Source: Bombilactobacillus folatiphilus
GTDB taxonomy: Bacteria; Bacillota; Bacilli; Lactobacillales; Lactobacillaceae
Assembly (NCBI RefSeq): GCF_023380265.1
Contig: NZ_CP093366.1
Span: 806,001-870,000 of the forward strand
DNA: 64,000 bases
Direction: 5' to 3'
Of this stretch, positions 1 through 7,037 are shown piece by piece. Every line of letters begins with the position of its first letter. The stretch's first letter is position 1. The translations under genes and the position numbers were made by a program. The notes under the pieces are model-generated. The model was not told the origin of the DNA. It searched no databases and was given only the letters and a program-made list of their open reading frames with translations.

Positions 1-34
1 GATGGGACCATTTCATGATGATTCTTCCAAGTAA
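1..34 (+). CDS. 3' tail of a TetR-family regulator (partial)
   Basis: The first bases read in frame as the last residues of a TetR-type protein, MGPFHDDSSK followed by a TAA stop at 32-34. They are the mirror image of the C-terminal codons of the complete gene at 10,651-11,196. Whether the rest of this copy exists to the left cannot be seen. Confidence 0.7.
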   Translation, partial: MGPFHDDSSK

Positions 35-55
35 AGTGCATTCTCAATTATTGTC

Positions 56-64
56 TGCTATAAT
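56..64 (+). promoter_or_regulatory. Extended -10 promoter upstream of the small membrane protein
   Basis: A TGCTATAAT extended -10 element lies about 40 bp before the preferred ATG at 105. No good -35 hexamer is visible 16-18 bp upstream, which is common for extended -10 promoters. A mirror copy lies at 10,621-10,629 on the minus strand. Confidence 0.45.
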
Positions 65-104
65 TTTCATTTAAATTATAAATTTGGTAAAGGGGTCTAG
101 TCTT

Positions 105-485
105 ATGGAAATAGGCAGTTTAGCCGAGTGGATTACTGGCATTGCAGAGGTGGCGGCCGTGGTTGTAGCTCTATTTTTACCATCTTATCAGGCTCGCAAA
201 GCGCGCAAAGTTAGTCAGCAGCGGATAATGAATTTAGTGCGCAGCTTGTTGAATGACTTATTGTCTAAAGTTAAAGCAACTCCGGATATGGATATTGCAG
301 CGTCTGATGAATATAGTGATTTTCAAAAGCTAGTTTCCATCTTGGCAGTTACCGATGCTGATTTAGTCAATATTGATATTTTGCGACAAATTGAGGGCTT
401 ATTAACAGATAGCGATCGTGGAGATACAACCGAACAACTTGTCGTTAAAGTAGAAAACCTGATGAATAATTATCTGTCAAAATAG
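105..485 (+). CDS. Small membrane-anchored hypothetical protein (126 aa)
   Basis: I do not recognise a family. The protein opens with a hydrophobic segment (about residues 8-27, AEWITGIAEVAAVVVALFL), followed by a basic stretch (QARKARK) and a helical, charged soluble part. The layout suggests one N-terminal membrane helix with a cytoplasmic tail. The frame is open from a TTG at 84, but the ATG at 105 has an AAAGGGG ribosome-binding site at good spacing and is preferred. It follows the tail of a TetR gene by about 70 bp. It has its own extended -10 promoter. An identical copy lies in the other arm at 10,200-10,580. Confidence 0.6.
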   Translation: MEIGSLAEWITGIAEVAAVVVALFLPSYQARKARKVSQQRIMNLVRSLLNDLLSKVKATPDMDIAASDEYSDFQKLVSILAVTDADLVNIDILRQIEGLLTDSDRGDTTEQLVVKVENLMNNYLSK

Positions 486-514
486 TGATTCACATCGTGT
501 TGACTGATCTTTTC

Positions 515-543
515 TTGACAAACACCAAATAATATTGTAAATT
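515..543 (+). promoter_or_regulatory. Sigma-A promoter of the T-box leader
   Basis: TTGACA (515-520), a 17-bp spacer and TAAATT (538-543) place the transcript start near 550, just before the T-box stem I. Mirror copy at 10,142-10,170 on the minus strand. Confidence 0.65.
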
Positions 544-549
544 GCTCAT

Positions 550-828
550 AACAATTAAAATAAAATTAAGGCTCATGAAGGAAACTTTATCTTGTGGGTA
601 CAGTCAGCGAGTTGTCGGTTGGTGCAAGACAATCTGTCAAACAAGATTATGATCAGCCTAAAAGAGTGCAGTGCTGAAATTTAGTAAGCACTGCTGGTGG
701 ACAATCATTAACATGGATGCAAAATGAATACGTTTTGTAGAGTGGTATTTAAGCTGTTTAAATAACTAAAATAAGGTGGTACCGCGTTAATTGACGCCCT
801 TAGCAAAAAATGCTAAGGGCGTTTTTTT
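550..828 (+). promoter_or_regulatory. T-box riboswitch leader with terminator
   Basis: The T-box antiterminator sequence AGGTGGTACCGCG lies at 774-786. It is followed by a strong terminator hairpin (794-822, stem ACGCCCTTAGCA with its complement) and a T-run to 828. Upstream, stem I can be folded: AGGCT (569-573) with AGCCT (655-659), ATCTTGT with ACAAGAT (641-647), and a GNUG-type apical loop (GGTTGGTG near 618-625). In this fold the specifier loop is 648-654. ATC (Ile) at 652-654 followed by A fits the usual geometry; TAT (Tyr) at 648-650 is the alternative. Uncharged tRNA binding would permit read-through into the hydratase gene at 901. Confidence 0.85.
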
Positions 829-900
829 AATTTAAGGAGGTGAGGCAAAATTTCAGATCTTGTTGGGATTAGTTTAGGAGCCAATTTAGGAGGAAAAAGG

Positions 901-1701
901 ATGACCGATTTTAACGATTTAACAGACGACCAAATGAGTTTAGCAGAGAATTTATATCAAGCTTATGAAAATCATCAGCCGTTAGACCAAGCTAAATATG
1001 CAAAAGTTTTGGATGATGAGGATACGGCTTACCAGGTTCAACAATATTTAATGCAACTAAAAAATGAACCGATTGGTGGCTACAAGGTGTCTTTGACGAG
1101 TGAGGAAACTCAAAAAATGTTTGATTCTCAAAATCCGCTATATGGTGTGCAAGTAGTTAGTCATTTCGTACCATCACCTTCGCATTTTCGAACTTCACAA
1201 CTGATGGATCCACTAGCCGAGGTGGAATTGATGTTTACAGCCACGCAAGATTTACAACCAAATGATAGCTTAGAAGATTTAATGCGAAAAACGACGATAG
1301 CCCCCGACATTGAGGTTCCTGATTCCCGTTTTTCGGATTGGTTTCCCGATTTGTCTAAGTACTTAGTGGTTGCTGACGCAGCTGTGGGCGGGTACGTTGT
1401 TTATGGCCGACAAGTTCCCACCACTCAAGCTTTTGCCTCAGTTGATGCCGTTACGCAAGTAACTTGTGAATTATTGCATGACGGTCAAACACTCAAGACA
1501 GGTGCTGCAACAGAAGTTTTGAGTAACCCATTGTTGTCTTTACAATGGTTGGTACAGAAACTGGCGGCTCAAGGTGTTCAATTTTTAGCAGGACAGCGTG
1601 TTTCCAGCGGAACTTTTTTGTTGCCGGAACGTGTCACTACAGGTCAATGGCAGGCCGAATTTAATCATGATTTAGGTGATGTAGAGTTGACAGTGCAGTA
1701 A
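901..1701 (+). CDS. MhpD-like 2-keto-4-pentenoate hydratase family protein (266 aa)
   Basis: The protein matches the hydratase/decarboxylase branch of the fumarylacetoacetate-hydrolase superfamily, which adds water to 2-oxo-4-pentenoate-type substrates in a metal-dependent reaction. Family features seen are KVSLTSEETQ near residue 61, the acidic DPLAEVELMF segment (likely metal ligands), an IEVPDSRFSDW segment, and the C-terminal TGAATEVLSNPLLSLQWL and AGQRVSSGTF motifs. The length is normal. The ATG has an AGGAGG site just upstream. A second strong AAGGAGGTGA site at 834-843 precedes an in-frame ATT at 850, giving a possible 17-codon longer start or relic. T-box control suggests a link to amino-acid status, but the true substrate is unknown. 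Confidence 0.8.
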   Translation: MTDFNDLTDDQMSLAENLYQAYENHQPLDQAKYAKVLDDEDTAYQVQQYLMQLKNEPIGGYKVSLTSEETQKMFDSQNPLYGVQVVSHFVPSPSHFRTSQLMDPLAEVELMFTATQDLQPNDSLEDLMRKTTIAPDIEVPDSRFSDWFPDLSKYLVVADAAVGGYVVYGRQVPTTQAFASVDAVTQVTCELLHDGQTLKTGAATEVLSNPLLSLQWLVQKLAAQGVQFLAGQRVSSGTFLLPERVTTGQWQAEFNHDLGDVELTVQ

Positions 1702-1768
1702 ATGCTAGATACTGATTTGTCCTGCGTTTATGTCTAAAGGTTTCTACAGTTTAAATCAAAAAAATATT

Positions 1769-1810
1769 AAAGGACTAACTTCGAAATTTAATCGATTTTA
1801 GTCCTTTTTT
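1769..1810. terminator. Bidirectional terminator between convergent genes
   Basis: A stem of AAGGACTAA with TTAGTCCTT encloses a 19-base loop and is flanked by A-rich and T-rich runs on both sides. It serves the hydratase (plus strand) and the lipoprotein gene (minus strand). Confidence 0.75.
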
Positions 1811-1811
1811 G

Positions 1812-2450
1812 TTAATTTTTATAATCCTGCAAGTTGATTTTATAAGAGGTTCCTACAGACTTACTATCCACGTTATGCATATCTTTTTTGGCAGTAGCAA
1901 AAACCGGATGCTTCTTATTATTTAATTCATAGCCCCGGACTACTTTGATGCTTTTACCAGGTAATAATTGAGCGTTTAAAGGTTTAACGTATTTTTGGTT
2001 ATAGTCAGTAGCTTTACCAATATTTGTACTGGCATCTGCTGTTGAAGATCCATCTGAATTAATAGTGGGAAAGAGTGCCGCGGCAACATTAAAAACTGGC
2101 CTTAAGTCATAATTTGAACTGCTATTGCTTTGGTGGAAGTTCAGATAGTTTAATAAAGCTGACGGTTTAATTCGATGCTTCGATTTGTTTTGGATCCAGA
2201 AAGTAACGATTAAACCGTCGCTTTGAGTTTTGTTTGAATGGCCAACTTGGGTTTTTAAAATTTTGATTTTAGTTTGCCTATTTTCAAAAATTCCATTCTG
2301 AAAAGTGGTTGCGGACGGATGGTTTTGATCAGTAGATATATTGCCGCCAATGTCAAATTTCATACCACCAATCTCAAACTTTGAATCACATCCTGATAAT
2401 AATATGGCTGATAATAAAGTAATGATGGTTAATTTGTGACCCTTATTCAT
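1812..2450 (-). CDS. Secreted lipoprotein of unknown function (212 aa)
   Basis: A short basic N-terminus and a hydrophobic stretch end in a lipobox (LLSGC, Cys21), so signal peptidase II would lipidate Cys21 and tether the protein outside the membrane. The mature part resembles the DUF4352/DUF5067 type of small beta-sandwich lipoproteins common in lactobacilli (segments KIKILKTQVG, GLIVTFWIQNKSKH, LLPGKSIKVVRGYEL); this family call is from memory of the pattern, not a search. It starts 18 bp after the MFS gene stop with a clear AAGGAGA site, so the two form one operon and the lipoprotein may assist export or sense its substrate. Confidence 0.7.
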   Translation of the reverse strand: MNKGHKLTIITLLSAILLSGCDSKFEIGGMKFDIGGNISTDQNHPSATTFQNGIFENRQTKIKILKTQVGHSNKTQSDGLIVTFWIQNKSKHRIKPSALLNYLNFHQSNSSSNYDLRPVFNVAAALFPTINSDGSSTADASTNIGKATDYNQKYVKPLNAQLLPGKSIKVVRGYELNNKKHPVFATAKKDMHNVDSKSVGTSYKINLQDYKN

Positions 2451-2468
2451 ATATATCTTTCTCCTTAA

Positions 2469-3647
2469 TTATTGAACTTTTGAGGATTGTTTCCTGTTCA
2501 CGTGATTTAACGCTAAGACTAAGACGAAGGTTACGACTGTAAAAACCACTCCGCCTGCCCCAATATCTTGGACTTTGAATTGTAGTGTGACAATGCCCCC
2601 TACGGCTGAACCCAACGAAATACCTAAATTTGAAAAAATCGAATTAATTGATGATGATAAAACGAGGCTTTGGGGATATTCTTTTTCTGCAATGCCCATT
2701 ATGTGTAATTGAATAGGCGAATTAATTAAGTACATCAAAAAGCCAACACATAAAATATCAATGACCCCCAGCAATTGATTAGTTAATAACTTCGGCATGA
2801 ATAGTAAAACGAAAAATTCGATAGCGTAATACCACGGCATTATTTTTAAACCGTGTTTATTTGCAATTTTGCCACTGAATTGATTACTTAATAATGACAT
2901 CAAACCATAGGCAACTAATAAGAAGGTGATCGTTTGATGATTAAAGCCTAGAGTTTGGGACAAGATTGGCCGTAAATAAGTATAAAAAACATATACCCCT
3001 GCTAAGCTAAACATAATAATTCCAACACTTAAAAAAATTCGAGGATCTTTGAAAATTATAAATTGTTTCCAAACGGAATCTGCTTGTGTTTGATTTAATT
3101 GATGAGGTAATACTTTCATAATTAAAATTAGGGCGATAATGCTAAATAAAACAATCGTCACAAAAGTTATGCGCCATCCCCAAGTTGTACTAATCCAGGT
3201 ACCTAGTGGTACACCGAAGACTGATGCAATACTGAATCCAGAAAAAATCCAGCTCACGAGCCAAGCTTTTTTCTCCATCGGGGCAATTTTGGCTGCGAAA
3301 GTCATGGCTAAAGAAACTAAAGAACCAGAAACTAGTGCTACAATGATACGAGAAATAACTAACCAACTATAATTAGGTGCGATAACGGTTACTAAGTTGC
3401 CTAAGATAAAGATGCCAATTAAAACTAGTAATGCGTGGTAGAGATTGTTCTTTAATAATGAAGTTATAACGGGCGTACTAAAAGCATAAACCAACGCAAA
3501 GATTGTTACTAACGACCCTGCAGTTGCCACGGTAACATTGAATTGATGTGCTAAATCATCCAAAATGCCAATAATGATGAATTCACTGAACCCTAAAACA
3601 AATGATAATAAAATCAAAGCCCAGCTTTGTAAGTAGAATTTTTTCAT
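2469..3647 (-). CDS. MFS efflux transporter, DHA1 (AraJ/PbuE-like), 392 aa
   Basis: About twelve hydrophobic segments fill the protein. The opening GFSEFIIIGILDDLA followed by VTVATAGSLVTIFALVYA is typical of drug:H+ antiporter family 1 exporters (12 helices, sugar or drug efflux). The 392-residue length is normal. A minus-strand promoter (TTGACA, 16 bp, TATAAC) lies at 3,677-3,704. Divergent transcription from TetR-a and a shared upstream region point to repression by that regulator. It is followed directly by the lipoprotein gene. The substrate cannot be told from sequence. Confidence 0.85.
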   Translation of the reverse strand: MKKFYLQSWALILLSFVLGFSEFIIIGILDDLAHQFNVTVATAGSLVTIFALVYAFSTPVITSLLKNNLYHALLVLIGIFILGNLVTVIAPNYSWLVISRIIVALVSGSLVSLAMTFAAKIAPMEKKAWLVSWIFSGFSIASVFGVPLGTWISTTWGWRITFVTIVLFSIIALILIMKVLPHQLNQTQADSVWKQFIIFKDPRIFLSVGIIMFSLAGVYVFYTYLRPILSQTLGFNHQTITFLLVAYGLMSLLSNQFSGKIANKHGLKIMPWYYAIEFFVLLFMPKLLTNQLLGVIDILCVGFLMYLINSPIQLHIMGIAEKEYPQSLVLSSSINSIFSNLGISLGSAVGGIVTLQFKVQDIGAGGVVFTVVTFVLVLALNHVNRKQSSKVQ

Positions 3648-3666
3648 GCTATTCCTCGTCTTTTTA

Positions 3667-3704
3667 CTAATATTAGGTTATAAAAAATTAAAGGTAGTTG
3701 TCAA
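3667..3704 (-). promoter_or_regulatory. MFS promoter with candidate TetR operator
   Basis: On the minus strand TTGACA (3,699-3,704) and TATAAC (3,677-3,682) are 16 bp apart. A perfect 10-bp palindrome CTAATATTAG (3,667-3,676) abuts the -10 element and is a plausible site for TetR-a, encoded divergently. Mirror copy at 6,981-7,018 on the plus strand. Confidence 0.5.
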
Positions 3705-3785
3705 ATACATTTACTAATTATTTGATAAAATGTTTAATATTTATGTTCAAATTATTGTATTGGTCAGTAAGGAGATACTTCTACA

Positions 3786-4361
3786 ATGGTAAAAGTTGAT
3801 GCGAGAGTATGTAAAACTAAATTAAGAATTCGACATGAATTGGTAACGATGCTACAGCATCAAAATATTAATAATATTTCTATTACGAAATTATGTGATC
3901 AAGCGCAGATTAATCGTTCCACTTTTTATACACATTACAACTCAACGATTGAGGTTTTGGAGAAAATGGAATCAGAAGTCCTTCAAAAATCCAAGGAATA
4001 TTTACGCCAGCAGCGTCAAACGTTTGATGTACGTGATCATCAAAAAATGTGGGTCATGTATTTGAAACTTTTAAATTTTTATAAGGCTAATCCTGATATG
4101 ACTCGGGCTTTGTTTGTTTATCCTATTAATAAAAAATTCAAGACAGATTTGTTTAATTTTTCAGATCAATATAACACTTATACAGATAGTTATTATCAAC
4201 AGGCTTATACGATTGCAGGTGGCTTAGAGATGATTGAATTGTGGGTTAAGCATGACTTTGATTTGTCTCCTGAGCGCTTGTGCAAATTGATGGTGGAGAT
4301 GGGCCCCTCTTTAACGATAACGGTACCACTTATAATCGCTTTAATGAGCGGTCAAGAATAA
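3786..4361 (+). CDS. TetR/AcrR-family regulator TetR-a (191 aa)
   Basis: The N-terminal helix-turn-helix (about residues 25-50, ISITKLCDQAQINRSTFYTHY) is typical of TetR repressors, and the rest is helical as in the DhaS-like subgroup (ALFVYPINKKFKTDLF, IAGGLEMIELWV). It is closely related to TetR-b at 10,651-11,196 along most of its length. It departs after EMGP: here the tail is SLTITVPLIIALMSGQE instead of FHDDSSK, so one of the two 3' ends has been replaced. It is divergent from the MFS exporter, its probable target. AAGGAG precedes the ATG. Confidence 0.85.
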   Translation: MVKVDARVCKTKLRIRHELVTMLQHQNINNISITKLCDQAQINRSTFYTHYNSTIEVLEKMESEVLQKSKEYLRQQRQTFDVRDHQKMWVMYLKLLNFYKANPDMTRALFVYPINKKFKTDLFNFSDQYNTYTDSYYQQAYTIAGGLEMIELWVKHDFDLSPERLCKLMVEMGPSLTITVPLIIALMSGQE

Positions 4362-4389
4362 GGGCCTGATCTATCAAGCGCCCGTTTTT
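4362..4389 (+). terminator. Terminator of tetR-a
   Basis: GGGC...GCCC with inner TGAT/ATCA pairing is followed by a T-run immediately after the tetR-a stop codon. Mirror copy at 6,296-6,323. Confidence 0.6.
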
Positions 4390-4896
4390 ATTAGCTATAC
4401 GGATTCGCATGATACTTTTTTCGATCAAGCATTGACCAAGTTCAATAAAAATAATAAATGTAGAATCAGATGAATTGGCTAAGTTTAAGCTTTTTGTGTT
4501 TATCTGGCTTAAAAAAGTATAATTTATCAACAAATATTAAAACTATATAGATAGATTTTATAAATTACTATGGGCTTAAGAACTAAGTTAAAAAATACGA
4601 TTTAATGATAGTTGCTGATGGTAATGTTTACTTTAAGGAAATCAAAGTAATACTTAGAAGTGAAGAATCTTATCGATTGTTATAAAACAGATTTTAAACA
4701 AAAAATATGTTTGAAGTATTGTCAACATATATCGATACGTGTTGGCAATTAATTATGTCATGAGGCAAGAGATCACATATCAAAATTCAAAAATTAGATA
4801 AAAGACCGGTTATTATTCTGCATGGCGAACTATCTTCTAAAGAGAAGCTGGATTAAAGTAAACGGCTTTTTTGTGACTTTTAAAGGGGATATTTTC
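4390..4896. other. AT-rich intergenic stretch without a supported gene
   Basis: No ORF here has both a start with a ribosome-binding site and recognisable protein character. The only structured element I see is the inverted repeat at 4,719-4,748. The mirror stretch is 5,789-6,295. Confidence 0.5.
4719..4748. promoter_or_regulatory. 30-bp imperfect palindrome, candidate operator
   Basis: Half-sites TTGTCAACATAT and ATACGTGTTGGCAA are inverted around a CG centre at 4,733-4,734, with 13 of 15 base positions able to pair (one G-T wobble counted as paired). Size and symmetry suit a dimeric repressor. It lies upstream of the small ORF at 4,897. Mirror copy at 5,937-5,966. Confidence 0.35.
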
Positions 4897-5037
4897 ATGT
4901 TAGTCTTTATCATTTTCCGCGATTTTGATAATAGTGTAGCTCAAGGAGTTAATGAAAATGATTTTATACGGATGGCTTCAGATTATTTTAAATCGAATCT
5001 GACGGATAATTATGTTAGTCGATTGATAAATTTCTAA
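4897..5037 (+). CDS. Possible 46-residue peptide
   Basis: An AAAGGGGAT site sits at good spacing before the ATG at 4,897. The product starts MLVFIIFRDFDNSV and ends VSRLINF. The frame is open further upstream to an ATG at 4,822, but that start lacks a ribosome-binding site. I recognise no family; it might be a truncated gene or chance. A copy in the other arm lies at 5,648-5,788. Confidence 0.3.
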   Translation: MLVFIIFRDFDNSVAQGVNENDFIRMASDYFKSNLTDNYVSRLINF

Positions 5038-5277
5038 ACTGTTAAATTTAGTGTCTATTTTGTTAAGTAAAAACAATCTATATGAGAATAAACTTGATTA
5101 TAATAAAGGTTTAGTATAGTGATTTAGCTTTCCGAAAGTATTCGCTGATTCTTTTTTAGTGTAGATTATAAAAAAAGTTAATAAAACTATAGTCTTATTG
5201 CTAAAAAAGCGGTGAATCTTTTATTTTATCTGGAATAGTTAGAGATATAGGACAATAAAAAAAGACGTGTCAAAATA
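5038..5277. other. AT-rich flank of the palindrome centre
   Basis: No gene, promoter or RNA structure is evident between the small ORF and the central hairpins. The mirror stretch is 5,408-5,647. Confidence 0.5.
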
Positions 5278-5305
5278 ACACAGTATATATATATATATAC
5301 TGTGT
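5278..5305. repeat. 28-bp AT-alternating palindrome left of centre
   Basis: Alternating TA dinucleotides are bounded by ACACAG and its complement CTGTGT, making a perfect cruciform-prone palindrome 37 bp from the central hairpin. Mirror copy at 5,380-5,407. Confidence 0.8.
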
Positions 5306-5319
5306 GTCATAATAATACG

Positions 5320-5365
5320 AAAAATAAGAGTCCTATGAGCTATAGCTCATAGGACTCTTATTTTT
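5320..5365. terminator. Terminator-like hairpin at the exact centre of the giant palindrome
   Basis: The 46 bp around 5,342/5,343 are perfectly palindromic. A GC-containing stem (AGAGTCCTATGAGC with its complement, central TATA) is flanked by A- and T-runs, the shape of a bidirectional intrinsic terminator. In an unduplicated locus this hairpin would be a natural point for a polymerase to fold back and copy its own product. Confidence 0.6.
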
Positions 5366-5379
5366 CGTATTATTATGAC

Positions 5380-5407
5380 ACACAGTATATATATATATAT
5401 ACTGTGT
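5380..5407. repeat. 28-bp AT-alternating palindrome right of centre
   Basis: Mirror image of 5,278-5,305; with the central hairpin it makes three palindromes in a row. Confidence 0.8.
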
Positions 5408-5647
5408 TATTTTGACACGTCTTTTTTTATTGTCCTATATCTCTAACTATTCCAGATAAAATAAAAGATTCACCGCTTTTTTAGCAATAAGACTATAGTT
5501 TTATTAACTTTTTTTATAATCTACACTAAAAAAGAATCAGCGAATACTTTCGGAAAGCTAAATCACTATACTAAACCTTTATTATAATCAAGTTTATTCT
5601 CATATAGATTGTTTTTACTTAACAAAATAGACACTAAATTTAACAGT

Positions 5648-5788
5648 TTAGAAATTTATCAATCGACTAACATAATTATCCGTCAGATTCGATTTAAAAT
5701 AATCTGAAGCCATCCGTATAAAATCATTTTCATTAACTCCTTGAGCTACACTATTATCAAAATCGCGGAAAATGATAAAGACTAACAT
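5648..5788 (-). CDS. Possible 46-residue peptide (right-arm copy)
   Basis: Identical to the small ORF at 4,897-5,037, including its AAAGGGGAT ribosome-binding site. The same doubts apply. Confidence 0.3.
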   Translation of the reverse strand: MLVFIIFRDFDNSVAQGVNENDFIRMASDYFKSNLTDNYVSRLINF

Positions 5789-5936
5789 GAAAATATCCCC
5801 TTTAAAAGTCACAAAAAAGCCGTTTACTTTAATCCAGCTTCTCTTTAGAAGATAGTTCGCCATGCAGAATAATAACCGGTCTTTTATCTAATTTTTGAAT
5901 TTTGATATGTGATCTCTTGCCTCATGACATAATTAA

Positions 5937-5966
5937 TTGCCAACACGTATCGATATATGTTGACAA
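5937..5966. promoter_or_regulatory. 30-bp imperfect palindrome, candidate operator (right-arm copy)
   Basis: Mirror image of 4,719-4,748. Confidence 0.35.
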
Positions 5967-6295
5967 TACTTCAAACATATTTTTTGTTTAAAATCTGTTT
6001 TATAACAATCGATAAGATTCTTCACTTCTAAGTATTACTTTGATTTCCTTAAAGTAAACATTACCATCAGCAACTATCATTAAATCGTATTTTTTAACTT
6101 AGTTCTTAAGCCCATAGTAATTTATAAAATCTATCTATATAGTTTTAATATTTGTTGATAAATTATACTTTTTTAAGCCAGATAAACACAAAAAGCTTAA
6201 ACTTAGCCAATTCATCTGATTCTACATTTATTATTTTTATTGAACTTGGTCAATGCTTGATCGAAAAAAGTATCATGCGAATCCGTATAGCTAAT

Positions 6296-6323
6296 AAAAA
6301 CGGGCGCTTGATAGATCAGGCCC
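6296..6323 (-). terminator. Terminator of tetR-a (right-arm copy)
   Basis: Mirror image of 4,362-4,389, directly after the stop of the right-arm tetR-a. Confidence 0.6.
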
Positions 6324-6899
6324 TTATTCTTGACCGCTCATTAAAGCGATTATAAGTGGTACCGTTATCGTTAAAGAGGGGCCCATCTCCACCATCAATT
6401 TGCACAAGCGCTCAGGAGACAAATCAAAGTCATGCTTAACCCACAATTCAATCATCTCTAAGCCACCTGCAATCGTATAAGCCTGTTGATAATAACTATC
6501 TGTATAAGTGTTATATTGATCTGAAAAATTAAACAAATCTGTCTTGAATTTTTTATTAATAGGATAAACAAACAAAGCCCGAGTCATATCAGGATTAGCC
6601 TTATAAAAATTTAAAAGTTTCAAATACATGACCCACATTTTTTGATGATCACGTACATCAAACGTTTGACGCTGCTGGCGTAAATATTCCTTGGATTTTT
6701 GAAGGACTTCTGATTCCATTTTCTCCAAAACCTCAATCGTTGAGTTGTAATGTGTATAAAAAGTGGAACGATTAATCTGCGCTTGATCACATAATTTCGT
6801 AATAGAAATATTATTAATATTTTGATGCTGTAGCATCGTTACCAATTCATGTCGAATTCTTAATTTAGTTTTACATACTCTCGCATCAACTTTTACCAT
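6324..6899 (-). CDS. TetR/AcrR-family regulator TetR-a (right-arm copy)
   Basis: Translation is identical to 3,786-4,361. It is divergent from the right-arm MFS gene, with the same promoter and operator region between them. If the palindrome is an assembly error, one of the two copies does not exist in the cell. Confidence 0.85.
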   Translation of the reverse strand: MVKVDARVCKTKLRIRHELVTMLQHQNINNISITKLCDQAQINRSTFYTHYNSTIEVLEKMESEVLQKSKEYLRQQRQTFDVRDHQKMWVMYLKLLNFYKANPDMTRALFVYPINKKFKTDLFNFSDQYNTYTDSYYQQAYTIAGGLEMIELWVKHDFDLSPERLCKLMVEMGPSLTITVPLIIALMSGQE

Positions 6900-6980
6900 T
6901 GTAGAAGTATCTCCTTACTGACCAATACAATAATTTGAACATAAATATTAAACATTTTATCAAATAATTAGTAAATGTAT

Positions 6981-7018
6981 TTGACAACTACCTTTAATTT
7001 TTTATAACCTAATATTAG
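6981..7018 (+). promoter_or_regulatory. MFS promoter with candidate operator (right-arm copy)
   Basis: Mirror image of 3,667-3,704: TTGACA, 16 bp, TATAAC, then CTAATATTAG. Confidence 0.5.
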
Positions 7019-7037
7019 TAAAAAGACGAGGAATAGC

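Noticed and set aside
4327..4335. GTGGTACCG on the minus strand inside the 3' end of tetR-a, resembling a T-box core
   Set aside because: Only nine bases match around the self-complementary GGTACC; no stem I or terminator follows in the right orientation.
4330..4533. 67-codon ORF on the minus strand over the tetR-a terminator, and its mirror at 6,152-6,355
   Set aside because: It overlaps tetR-a and its terminator, has no convincing ribosome-binding site and no recognisable protein pattern.
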